DNA of 64,000 nt. Origin: Streptomyces bluensis. Lineage in GTDB: Bacteria > Actinomycetota > Actinomycetes > Streptomycetales > Streptomycetaceae. This document shows positions 28,601 through 36,868 of this stretch, one piece after another. A program made the translations under genes and the position numbers. Position 1 is the first letter of the stretch. Each line of letters begins with the position of its first letter. The DNA lies in assembly GCF_014650715.1 (NCBI RefSeq), contig NZ_BMVM01000001.1:62001-126000 (forward strand), in the 5' to 3' direction. Below the pieces are notes generated by a model. That model worked only from the letters and a program-made list of their open reading frames with translations. It was not told where the DNA came from and made no database searches.

Positions 28601-29728
28601 TCAGGCGTGGGCGGTGACGGGCTCGGACTCGGTTTCCTGGGCCTCCAGTTCGCGCACCAGGGGCAGCACCCGCTTGCCGAAGTACTCGACCTCCTCCAGG
28701 TAGTGCAGGAAGCCGAGGAGGAAGAGGTCGACGCCGAGCCGCTTGTAGGCGACGATCCGCTCGGCGATCTGCTCGGGGGTGCCGATCAGGCCCGTACGGA
28801 AGCCGTCGTTGTACTGGACGAGGTCCTCAAAGGTGGAGTCCTGCCACATGCCCTTGCCGTCGGCGGTGGACTGCCCGGCCTGCTGGACGGCGTCGCGGAA
28901 GCCGTGCACGGCCTGGGTGTCGGCCTTGGCGACGATCTCGCGGAGCGTGTCTCGGGCCTCGGCCTCGGTGTCGCGGGCGATGAGGAAGCCGTTGAGACCG
29001 AACTTCGGCGGCGTACGGCCCGCTTGCGCGGCGGAGGCGCGTACGTCGGTGATCTGCTCGGTGACGCCGTCGAAGTCCTTGCCGTTGGAGAAGTACCAGT
29101 CGGAGACCCGGCCCGCCATGGCGCGGGCGGCGGTGGAGTTGCCGCCCTGGAAGATCTCCGGGTGCGGGCGCTCGGGGGTGTTCAGCGGCTTGGGCTTGAG
29201 GGAGAAGTCGCGCAACCGGTAGAAGTCACCGGCGAGTTCGGCGTGGTCCTCGGTCCAGATCTGGCGCAGGGCGCGGATGAACTCCTCCGAGCGGCGGTAG
29301 CGCTCGTCGTGCTCCAGCCAGGGCTCGCCGAGGGCGGTGAACTCGCCCTTGAACCAGCCGCTGACGACGTTGACGGCGAAGCGGCCGTTCGACAGGTGGT
29401 CGGTGGTGGCGCCGAGTTTGGCGAGGACGCCCGGGTGCCACAGGCCGGGGTGGACGGCGGCGATGACCTTCAGACGCTGGGTGGCGAGCAGCAGGGCGAG
29501 GCTGAAGCTGGTGGACTCGTGTTGGTACTCGGCGCCGTAACTGGCCATGTAGCGGACCCGGCTCAGGGCATAGTCGAAGCCGTTGTTCTCGGCCAGCACG
29601 GCTAGTTCGCGGTTGTAGTCGTAGCCCCAGTCGGTGCGCTGTTCCATGGTGCTGGTGACCAGGCCACCGCTGACGTTCGGCACCCAGTAGGCGAAGCGGA
29701 CGGGGTCGGGTCGGGGCGGTACGGGCAT
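28601..29728 (-). CDS. sfnG: Dimethylsulfone monooxygenase, SfnG type
   Basis: 375 aa luciferase-like protein. Diagnostic stretches: FAYWVPNVSGGLVTSTMEQR, WGYDYNRELAVLAENNGFDY, FAVNVVSGWFKGEF, FQGGNSTAARAMAGRVSDWY, FSNGKDFDGV and FGLNGFLIARDTEAEA. SfnG oxidises dimethylsulfone with FMNH2 and oxygen to methanesulfinate and formaldehyde; the sulfinate is then oxidised and fed to MsuD/SsuD-type enzymes. First structural gene of the operon, with AGGAG before the ATG and a Cys-rich leader peptide 190 bp upstream, which suggests control by cysteine supply. Confidence 0.9.
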   Translation of the reverse strand: MPVPPRPDPVRFAYWVPNVSGGLVTSTMEQRTDWGYDYNRELAVLAENNGFDYALSRVRYMASYGAEYQHESTSFSLALLLATQRLKVIAAVHPGLWHPGVLAKLGATTDHLSNGRFAVNVVSGWFKGEFTALGEPWLEHDERYRRSEEFIRALRQIWTEDHAELAGDFYRLRDFSLKPKPLNTPERPHPEIFQGGNSTAARAMAGRVSDWYFSNGKDFDGVTEQITDVRASAAQAGRTPPKFGLNGFLIARDTEAEARDTLREIVAKADTQAVHGFRDAVQQAGQSTADGKGMWQDSTFEDLVQYNDGFRTGLIGTPEQIAERIVAYKRLGVDLFLLGFLHYLEEVEYFGKRVLPLVRELEAQETESEPVTAHA

Positions 29729-29895
29729 GGGGAACTCCTGGCGGGAATGCGCATGCGAAAAGGCGCGTGCGGTGACAGGGAGACGTGTTCAGTGATCGGG
29801 ATTCAGGCGTGCGGGGACGACGTTCCCGGGACGGCCGAAATCACCACGGAAAACGGTCGACAGTGGAATCCAGGAAGGGAGTATCGGTGCGGGTT

Positions 29896-29910
29896 CGAGG
29901 GTTTCCCTCG
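29896..29910. promoter_or_regulatory. Hairpin right after the sfnG-operon leader peptide
   Basis: CGAGGG-TTT-CCCTCG, a perfect 6-bp stem starting 8 nt after the leader stop (minus-strand sense). Positioned where a ribosome pausing on the leader Cys codons would influence folding, so it could be part of an attenuator. Confidence 0.45.
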
Positions 29911-29917
29911 GGTGCGC

Positions 29918-29998
29918 TCAGACCCGACAGCGACAGCAGGAGCTGGAGACACGCGCGAGGTCGACGTGGCGTCGCCGCGTGAGATCCTGTCGCTTCAT
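29918..29998 (-). CDS. Cysteine-type leader peptide upstream of sfnG
   Basis: 26 codons from the ATG at 29998. The core LTRRRHVDLARVSSS is followed by CCRCRV and a TGA. The RRxHVDLxRV-then-Cys pattern is that of the short actinobacterial leader peptides placed before cysteine and sulfur genes, where slow reading of the Cys codons under cysteine shortage relieves attenuation. It has three Cys in four residues. The next start (sfnG) is 190 nt downstream on the same strand, with a hairpin in between. Confidence 0.85.
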   Translation of the reverse strand: MKRQDLTRRRHVDLARVSSSCCRCRV

Positions 29999-30135
29999 GC
30001 CTTCGATCAAAGCAGTGGGGGTCCGGCCGGTCAAGAATGCCCGGTTGTCATTCCACATGCTGAGAGTCGGTATTCACGAGGTTGTGACAGGGATTCCCTT
30101 GAACGCGGCGTGCGGTGAACGGCAGCCTCCCTGTT

Positions 30136-30760
30136 GTGCGTATCGAGCAGCTCGAATACGTCGCCGCCGTCACGGAGCGCGAACTCGACGTGGGCCTGCT
30201 GGAGCGAAAGCGTTCCGGGGCGAAGATCAGCGACGAGGGCCGGGAGCCGCTGCCGCACATCATGACCGTGCTGCACGCGGTCGACCGGCTGCGTGGTGCG
30301 GCCGGCGACCAGCACCGCATCAGCCGAATGGTCCGCCTCGGCACAGTCAACACGGCCACCGTCCCGCTGGTGATACCCACGGTGCGGGAATTCCGGGCTT
30401 CGCACCCGGTCACGCAGGTCGAGTTGGTCGGCGCACAGCAGGCCGAGATCCATCGCGGGCTGCTGGAGGGCGCGTTCGATCTGGGACTGGTCAACTACCT
30501 GGGAGGTGACGACATGCAGCCCGGCTTCGAGACCACCGAACTGCTGCGGGGCCGCCACCGACGGCGCCGAGATGGGCAAGCTCATGGTCGCCGAGGGACT
30601 GGGAGCCAAGGTGCTGCCCGACTTCAGTGTCATCGGCGATCCCCTGGAACGGCGGGGCACGATCACCGTACGGCCGCTCGCCGGGGACGCGACCGACGTG
30701 CTGCGGTTCGGTTTGATCGGGCCACTATGGGTCCTGATCGGTGAGACACCCCCATTGAGC
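30136..30760 (+). pseudogene. LysR-family regulator with deleted HTH and a frameshift
   Basis: GTG 30136 begins VRIEQLEYVAAVTE, the normal LysR N-terminus, but jumps straight to RELDVGLLERKRSGAKISDE: about 25 codons of the helix-turn-helix are missing. The effector domain follows (VRLGTVNTATVPLVIPTVRE, VELVGAQQAEIHRGLLEGAF, DLGLVN). After a frameshift near 30545 the last part reads MGKLMVAEGLGAKVLPDF. It cannot bind DNA as a normal LysR. Its place, divergent from the sfnG operon, suggests it was the former regulator. Confidence 0.75.
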
Positions 30761-30796
30761 TGGTGCGCGCATGCCCCTGTGTGGTTACCTGGCTCT

Positions 30797-30871
30797 ATGA
30801 CCGTGCTCGTGACCCGCCGCCACGTCGACTACGTGCGCGTCACCACCACGGGTTGTTCCGCCGTGAGTTGA
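30797..30871 (+). CDS. Cysteine-type leader peptide upstream of the DUF1684 gene
   Basis: 24 codons (starts MTVLVTRRHVDYVRV, ends GCSAVS). It has the same core as the leader before sfnG, with one Cys near the end. The DUF1684 gene begins 195 nt downstream on the same strand with no other gene between, so that gene is probably under the same cysteine-linked control. Confidence 0.8.
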   Translation: MTVLVTRRHVDYVRVTTTGCSAVS

Positions 30872-31066
30872 CTCCGTCCTCCGGCGTCCGACCAGCGTTT
30901 TCCCACCGTATCGCGCTGACCGCTGCTGAAGGCGGCCCGCTGCCGTACCAGCGGATCTTCGCCGCACGCGAGCGGCTGCCCATGTCGCTGGGTGTTCCGG
31001 ACGGTACTGGCCTCCTTGTCCCCTCTCCTTCTCCGACCATCAGCGCGGCATTCCGCAGGAGTACAC

Positions 31067-31885
31067 ATGACCGTCCAGGATTCCTCCACCGACATCAGCA
31101 CCTTCGCCACGGAATGGGAGACGTGGCACCGGCGGAAGGATTCCGCCCTCGCCCATGAGCACGGATTCCTCGCCGTCACCGGCCTGCACTGGCTGGCCAC
31201 CGATCCCCAGCGCTTCCCCGACGCGCCCGGCATCTGGTCGACGGGCGACGACGGCGTCACCGTCGTGCTCGGCGAGGGGGAGGAACTCGTCGTCGACGGC
31301 ACCGCAGTGCGCGGACGGCACCTTTTCGGCATCATCCCGGAACGCGGCGGCGTCAACGCCGTCTGGGGCGATGCGGTGATCGAGGTCGCCAAGCGCGGCG
31401 GCCACGATCTGATCCGGCCGCGGCACCCGGAGCATCCGCTGCGCACCGCGTTCACCGGGACACCCGCGTACGCGCCCGACCCACGCTGGGCGGTCACCGG
31501 CACGTACACCCCGTTCCCCGAGCCGCGGCCGACCACCGTGGGCGCCGCAGTCGAGGGGCTGCAGCACGTCTACGACGCCCCCGGGCGGATCCGCTTCCGC
31601 ATCGGAGGCCGCACACTGGGTTTGACCGCGTTCAACGGGCACACACCGGGCAGCCTCATGGTGCTGTTCACCGACGCGACATCGGGCGTGACCACGTATC
31701 CGGCCAACCGCGCCCTGCACATCGACGCACCCGGACCCGACGGCACCGTGGTGCTGGACTTCAACCACGCCACCAACCTGCCGTGCGCCTACACCGACTT
31801 CGCCACCTGCCCGCTGCCGCCCGCCGAAAACCGGCTCCCTGTCGCGATCGAGGCCGGTGAGAAGATCCCCAACGAGCGGATCTGA
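31067..31885 (+). CDS. DUF1684-domain protein
   Basis: 272 aa from the ATG at 31067 with GCAGGAG upstream. Recognisable blocks: WETWHRRKDSALAHEHGFLA with VTGLHWL, GVTTYPANRALHIDAPGPDG, VLDFNHATNLPCAYTDFATC and PPAENRLPVAIEAGEK, the usual DUF1684 landmarks; family length is about 250-280. No signal peptide, so cytosolic. The biochemical role is unknown. The leader peptide and the neighbouring sulfone/sulfonate genes tie it to sulfur metabolism, which would be a useful clue for the family. Confidence 0.85.
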   Translation: MTVQDSSTDISTFATEWETWHRRKDSALAHEHGFLAVTGLHWLATDPQRFPDAPGIWSTGDDGVTVVLGEGEELVVDGTAVRGRHLFGIIPERGGVNAVWGDAVIEVAKRGGHDLIRPRHPEHPLRTAFTGTPAYAPDPRWAVTGTYTPFPEPRPTTVGAAVEGLQHVYDAPGRIRFRIGGRTLGLTAFNGHTPGSLMVLFTDATSGVTTYPANRALHIDAPGPDGTVVLDFNHATNLPCAYTDFATCPLPPAENRLPVAIEAGEKIPNERI

Positions 31886-32044
31886 CGTGCTCCCAGGCCC
31901 AAAATGCGGGGATTCCGGCCTGGGTCGCCTGACCCTTCCGAGGGCCTTCCGTGTAAGCGGACGGGGGCGGCATCGGCCAGGCCGCGGCATCGCGCTCGTA
32001 TGAACAGTGAACCGTCGCCCGGTCGCGGGCGGCAGGATGACCCC

Positions 32045-32125
32045 ATGCTCGTCGTGATCGGCGGCCTGCCCACCACGGGAAAGACCACGCTCGCCCGCCT
32101 GCCGGCTGCGGAGATGGGCGCGGGT
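32045..32125 (+). pseudogene. P-loop kinase N-terminal scrap
   Basis: About 27 codons starting at an ATG read LVVIGGLPTTGKTTLARLPA, a Walker A loop of the AAA/kinase type, and then the homology ends. No continuation is found downstream, where the minus-strand monooxygenase relic ends. Confidence 0.5.
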
Positions 32126-32239
32126 GAGCAGGCCCGCCGGCCCAGGTTGCGTGGGGACACTCAGGTCGGTCCCGCGACCGCTCCCCGCCGGCCTGCGCGC
32201 GGGAGCCCGGCGGCGGTCTCCCGCATGCCGGGCTCCCGC

Positions 32240-33257
32240 TCACCTCCAGTTCCACTCCTGCGCGAGCAGTTCGTACGACCTCACCCGGTCGGCGTGGTCG
32301 TGCGTGATGGTCGTGATGAGCAATTCGTCAGCCCCGGTGGCTCCTTGGAGTTGCAGCAGGCGGTCGGCCACCTGCCCCGGTGAGCCGACGAACTGCGTGT
32401 CCACGCGGTCCCGCACCAGTTCCCGGTCCTCGTCGCGCCACTCGAAGGCCCGGGCCTGCTCCGGCGTCGGGTACTCGATGGCGCCCTCAGCGGTGCGGAT
32501 GCTGCGGACCCAGGCCGCGTAGCCGGTGGCGAGCTCGTGGGCCGTCTCCTCGTCCTCCGCCACGACCACGTCGGCCGAGACGCTGACGTACGGCTTGTCG
32601 AGGAAGTCGGAGGGCTGGACGAAGGACCGGTAGCCGTCCACGGCCGACCCACCGGTCCCCGGAGGGCGTCGAGGCGCACGCCGTGCCGGGCGAGGGCACC
32701 GACGTCGAGGTGTGGATCCTGGGCAGCAGTGGCGGCCAGAGCGCCAAGGCCGCGGGCGCGCGGGGGCTGCGGTTCGCCGCGAACTACCACGTCAGCCCCG
32801 CCACCGTGCTGGACGTTCGCAGGAAAAGCGGGGCGGGATGAGGAGGCCGTTCGGGGCCCGACCGGCCACGACGCGGGTAACGGTCGCAGGGGCTGCGGTC
32901 GGCGGTTGCCCCGGCGGGCGGCCGCTCGAGAGCCCCAGGCCGAGGTCGGAGCGGCCGGGATGCAGGGCATCGACAGGCCGAACCACTCGACCGTGCTGAG
33001 CGCGGTGCGGTGGCCGAGTTCTACGGCGCCGGAGCCGAGCCGGATCGTGGAGGTGGCGGAGGCGGTCGGCGCGAGAACGACCCCGGGGGACGTACCCGCG
33101 ACGCCCGGGTTGAGGTGGTGCTCGGCGAACCAGTACCGGGCGTACCCGAGGCGCTCGGTCTGCTGTGCCAGGTCGATGGAGTTGCGCAGGGCGTCGGCGG
33201 CCGTCGAGCCGGACGGTATCGGCACCAGGTCGAGGACGCCGAGGGGGATGTCAGGCA
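32240..33257 (-). pseudogene. LLM-class monooxygenase (MsnO8-like), decayed
   Basis: ATG 33257 starts a clear N-terminus (DIPLGVLDLVPIPSGSTAAD, LGYARYWFAEHHLNPGVAG, IRLGSGAVELGHRTALSTVE). After about 32970 the sequence passes through at least three frames (ALHPGR-like, VLDVRRKSG, LAALAATAAQDPHLDV) and the C-terminus from 32641 is open again (FVGSPGQVADRLLQLQGATG). The whole length, about 340 codons, is present but unreadable. It overlaps the preceding relic by 7 nt, so it was the last gene of the long operon. Confidence 0.75.
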
Positions 33258-34241
33258 TGGGCGGGTTCCTCCTCGGTGACGGGCAGGACCGGTCTCCAGA
33301 CGAAGGGCGGGTCCGGGATGTCGCGGCGCAGTACCGGGGCGACATCGGACTGGAAGCGCTGGAGCGAGGCGCGGTGCTGGGCATCGGGCAACCCGTTCGC
33401 GTCCGCGTGCAGATGGAGCACCGTGTGCCCGAACTGCTCGTGGTAGCGGTGCACCTTGTCGATGATCTGCTGCGGGCGGAGCTGCGCTCAACGAAGTCCT
33501 CCACGGTCTCGAAGAGCACCGGCAGGCCGAACTGCTTCTGGAACGCCAGCGTCGACTGAAGATCGGCCGGTACACCTTGAGCCGCGCTCGCGGTAGTACC
33601 TGATCAACTCGGCGTACGGCTCGATGGGGTTGGTGACGTTCGCCGAGAACAGAGGGTCGCCGTAGCGGGCGGCCAGATCCACCGACTCCTTGCTGGTGGC
33701 ACTGCCGTGCCAGACCCGGACGGGCCGTTGGTAGGGCCTCGGCCGCACCTCGGCGTCCTTCAGCGGCGGGCGGAAGCGGTCGCCGCGGTCACCTTGTCCT
33801 GCCGCCAGGTCTGCCGGAACACCTCATAGCTCTCGGCGTTGCGGTCCCACTGGTCCTCGGGGGTGACATGGAACAGCTCGCGCTGGGCGGCGCCGTTTCC
33901 CCTGCCGATGATCAGCTCCAGCCGCCCCTCGGCGAGATGGTCGAGGGTGGCGTAGTCCTCGTAGGCGCGCACCGGGTCCAGGAGGCTGAGCGTGGTCACG
34001 GCGGTGAACAGCCGGAGCCGGATGCGTCGGGTCAGTGCCGCGATGTGGCTGAGGACGACGGCCGGCGAGGAGGAGATGAAGGGCCGCTCGTGCCGCTCCC
34101 CCACTCCGAAGCCGTCGAAGCCGAGTGCCTCGGCGAGCAGGGCGTTGTCGAGGACCTCGCGGAAGCGGTCATGGGTCGGCTTGTGCACCCGGTGATCGGA
34201 TCCGACCGGTGCACGATCAGGGTGGTGGCGAGGAACTTCAC
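33251..34241 (-). pseudogene. LLM-class FMN-dependent monooxygenase, decayed
   Basis: ATG 34241 overlaps the stop of the upstream gene (ATGA). The frames jump several times: VHKPTHDRFREVLDNALLAE and FDGFGVGERHERPFISSSPA near the start, RLELIIGRGNGAAQRELFHV in the middle, VRVWHGSATSKESVDLAARY, then a partial deletion near 33585 and finally RYHEQFGHTVLHLHADANGL. At least three frameshifts. The fold is a bacterial luciferase-like barrel of the type that accepts small sulfur or nitrogen compounds. Confidence 0.75.
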
Positions 34242-35611
34242 GACGCCACCCGCTCGTCACGGACGTCGTCGGGGTGGGCCAGGCCGAGGTGGTCGCGCAG
34301 GGTCGGGCCCTCGTACTCCGTGCGGAACACGCCCTGTTCCTGCAGGAGCGGGACGACCTTGTCGGCGAACTCGTGGAGGCCGGTCGGGGTGATGTGCGGG
34401 ACGAGAATGAAGCCGTCACTTGCGTCGGCCTGCACGAACTCGTTGATGGTGCGGGCGATCGTCTCGGCCGAACCGATGAAGTTCTGCCGGTTGCCGGTCT
34501 CGATGACCAGGTCGCGGATGGACCAGTTGTTTGCGGCGGCGAGCTCGCGCCACTCACGGGCGGTGGCCAGCGGGTCGCGGTACATGCGGACCTGGGCGCG
34601 GCCCTTGGAGATGTGGTTGTCGCTGACGTCCGGGTCGATGTCGGGGAGGGGGCCGTCCGGGTCATAGGAGGACAGGTCCCGGTTCCAGACGAACTCCAGG
34701 TGTTTGAGGGCGGTGGCGCCGCTGACCTGCTGGCGGCGCACCTCTCTGGCGAGCTCCTCCGCCTCGGCGTCGGTGTCGGCGAGGGTGAAGGTGGCGGCGG
34801 GCAGGATCAGCAGTTGGTCGTGGCGGCGGCCGTACCCGGCGAGGCGGTTCTTGACGTCAGTGTAGAAGGCCTGGCCGGCTTCGAGGGTGGCGTGCCGGCT
34901 GAAGATCGCGTCGGCTTCGGAGGCGGCGAACTCGCGGCCCTCCTCGGAGTCGCCGGCCTGGAAGATCACCGGGCGGCCCTGCGGGGAGCGCGGCACGTTG
35001 AACTGTCCGTGGATGTCGAAGTGCTGTCCGGTGTGGACGAAGGCGCCGGCCTTGGCGTCCCGCAGGAAGGTGCCGGTCTCCTGGTCGGCGAGGATCTCGT
35101 CGCCGTGCCAGGAGTCGAAGAGTTCGTTCGCCGCGGCCAGGAACTCCTTCGCGCGGGAGTAGCGCTCCTCCTGCGGCAGGAAGCCGCCGCGGCGGAAGTT
35201 CTCGCCGGTGAAGGCGTCCCAGGAGGTGACGACGTTCCAGGCGGAGCGCCCGCCGGAGAGGTGGTCGAGGCTGGCGAACTGGCGGGCGACCTCGTAGGGC
35301 TCGTTGAAGGTGGAGTTGATGGTGCCGGTCAGGCCGAGGTGCTCGGTGACGGCGGCGAGTGCGGCCAGGACGGTGAACGTGTCGGGGCGGCCGACGACGT
35401 CCAGGTCGTAGATCTGTCCGCCCTGTTCGCGGAGCCTGAGCCCCTCGGCGAGGAACAGGAAGTCGAACTTGGCGCGTTCGGCGGTCTGCGCGAAGTGCAC
35501 GAAGGAGCTGAACTCGATGTTGCTGCCGGCCCGCGGGTCGCTCCACACGGTGGTGTTGTTGACGCCGGGGAAGTGGGCGGCCAGATGGATCTGCTTCAGC
35601 GGCTTGCTCAT
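34238..35611 (-). CDS. NtaA/SnaA/DszA-family FMN-dependent monooxygenase
   Basis: 457 aa, the typical longer length of this group. Landmarks: IHLAAHFPGVNNTTVWSDPR, ARQFASLDHLSGGRSAWNVV with TSWDAF, RRGGFLPQEERYSRAKEFLA, FNVPRSPQGRPVIFQAGDSE and RQNFIGSAETIARTINEFVQ. DszA opens dibenzothiophene sulfone, NtaA attacks nitrilotriacetate, SnaA works on pristinamycin; here an organosulfur substrate is likely from context. It needs FMNH2 from an outside reductase. It lies 21 bp after the preceding gene. Confidence 0.85.
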   Translation of the reverse strand: MSKPLKQIHLAAHFPGVNNTTVWSDPRAGSNIEFSSFVHFAQTAERAKFDFLFLAEGLRLREQGGQIYDLDVVGRPDTFTVLAALAAVTEHLGLTGTINSTFNEPYEVARQFASLDHLSGGRSAWNVVTSWDAFTGENFRRGGFLPQEERYSRAKEFLAAANELFDSWHGDEILADQETGTFLRDAKAGAFVHTGQHFDIHGQFNVPRSPQGRPVIFQAGDSEEGREFAASEADAIFSRHATLEAGQAFYTDVKNRLAGYGRRHDQLLILPAATFTLADTDAEAEELAREVRRQQVSGATALKHLEFVWNRDLSSYDPDGPLPDIDPDVSDNHISKGRAQVRMYRDPLATAREWRELAAANNWSIRDLVIETGNRQNFIGSAETIARTINEFVQADASDGFILVPHITPTGLHEFADKVVPLLQEQGVFRTEYEGPTLRDHLGLAHPDDVRDERVAS

Positions 35612-35632
35612 GGTCGTGGTCGTCCCTCCGGC

Positions 35633-36841
35633 TCAGGCGGTCGCGGCGGCATAGCGGTTGGCGGGGCGGGCCAGGCCCAGCAGGCCGCGCAGAGTGTCGG
35701 CCTCGTAGGCGCGGCGGAAGGCGCCCCGGCGTTGCAGTTCGGGGACCAGCCCCCGGGTAATCGCCGGGAGGTCATGGCCCGCGACGGCGGGGCGCAGCCG
35801 GAAGCCGGTCAGCCCAGCGGTGTGCAACTCCTGTAGCAGATCGGCGAGTTGGTCAGGCGTACCGGCGAAGATCCGGGCGTCGCTGGTGTACGGCTCCCCC
35901 GCGAGGGCGTCGAGGCGCGCGCGCCGGTTCTCCGCGGCGGCCTGGTCGTCGTCCAGGAAGACCACCACGTCACCGAAGACATGCAGGGGTTCGCCTGCTC
36001 GCCCGGCCGCCTCCTGCTCGGCGCGGATCTCGGCGACGATCGGGCGGGCCTGCTCGGCGTCGTGCGGAGTGACGTAGCCGATGTCGGCCTGGCGGGCCAC
36101 GAGCCGGTACGGAACGGTCTGGTGGGCCAGGGCGGTGACCAGCGGCTGACCCTGCGGCGGGCGCGGGGTGATGGAGGGGCCCCTGACGCTGAAGAACCGG
36201 CCCTCGAAGTTGATGTAGTGCAGCTTGTCGCGGTCGATGAAGCGGCCGGTGGCGGCGTCCCGGATCTCGGCGTCGTCCTCCCAGCTGTCCCAGAGGCGGC
36301 GCACAACTTCCACGTAATCAGCGGCCTCGTCGACGAGGCCGGCGACCAACCCCCCGGTGTCCGGGTGGTCGTAGGCCTCGATGCGCGGGATGGTGCGGCG
36401 GCCGAAGTGCGCGGCCTCGTTCGGGCGGGCGGTGATCTGCACGCGCAGGCCCGCGCGGCCGGCGCTGACGTAGTCGAGGGTGGCGATGGCCTTGGAGATG
36501 TGGAACGGCTCCGTGTGGGTGGCCACCACCGTCGGCACCAGGCCTATGCGCCGGGTCAGCGGTGCGACGCGGGAGGCGATGAGGACGGCGTCGAGGCGGC
36601 CGCGCACCTGGTCGCTGCGCTCGTCCGGGTCCAGGAAGTGGGAGGACTGCGGGCCGAGGCCGTCCTCGATGGTGACGAAGTCGAGCAGGCCGCGCTCGGC
36701 CTCGGTGACCAGATCGGCCCAGTATCCGGCGGTGAACAGGTCGTGCGGGCGGGCCACCGGCTCGCGCCAGGAGGCGGGATGCCAGCCGGCACCGTCCAGG
36801 GCGACGGCAAGGTGCAAGGAAGAAGGAGGCGTTGAGGACAC
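35633..36841 (-). CDS. LLM-class flavin-dependent oxidoreductase
   Basis: 402 aa. LHLAVALDGAGWHPASWREP, LLDFVTIEDGLGPQSSHFLD, RIGLVPTVVATHTEPFHISK, IATLDYVSAGRAGLRVQITA and RFFSVRGPSITPRPPQGQPL mark the family; FGRRTIPRIEAYDHPDTGGL is unusual. It resembles the next gene (36869) in the DGAGWHP/DGTGHRP start and the FIDRDKLHYINFEGR/FIDRERLHHIDFEGP segment, so the two are paralogues, perhaps subunits of one enzyme. Substrate unknown. Confidence 0.8.
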   Translation of the reverse strand: MSSTPPSSLHLAVALDGAGWHPASWREPVARPHDLFTAGYWADLVTEAERGLLDFVTIEDGLGPQSSHFLDPDERSDQVRGRLDAVLIASRVAPLTRRIGLVPTVVATHTEPFHISKAIATLDYVSAGRAGLRVQITARPNEAAHFGRRTIPRIEAYDHPDTGGLVAGLVDEAADYVEVVRRLWDSWEDDAEIRDAATGRFIDRDKLHYINFEGRFFSVRGPSITPRPPQGQPLVTALAHQTVPYRLVARQADIGYVTPHDAEQARPIVAEIRAEQEAAGRAGEPLHVFGDVVVFLDDDQAAAENRRARLDALAGEPYTSDARIFAGTPDQLADLLQELHTAGLTGFRLRPAVAGHDLPAITRGLVPELQRRGAFRRAYEADTLRGLLGLARPANRYAAATA

Positions 36842-36868
36842 GTGGGGCCTTCCTGGAAGTCTGTCGTA

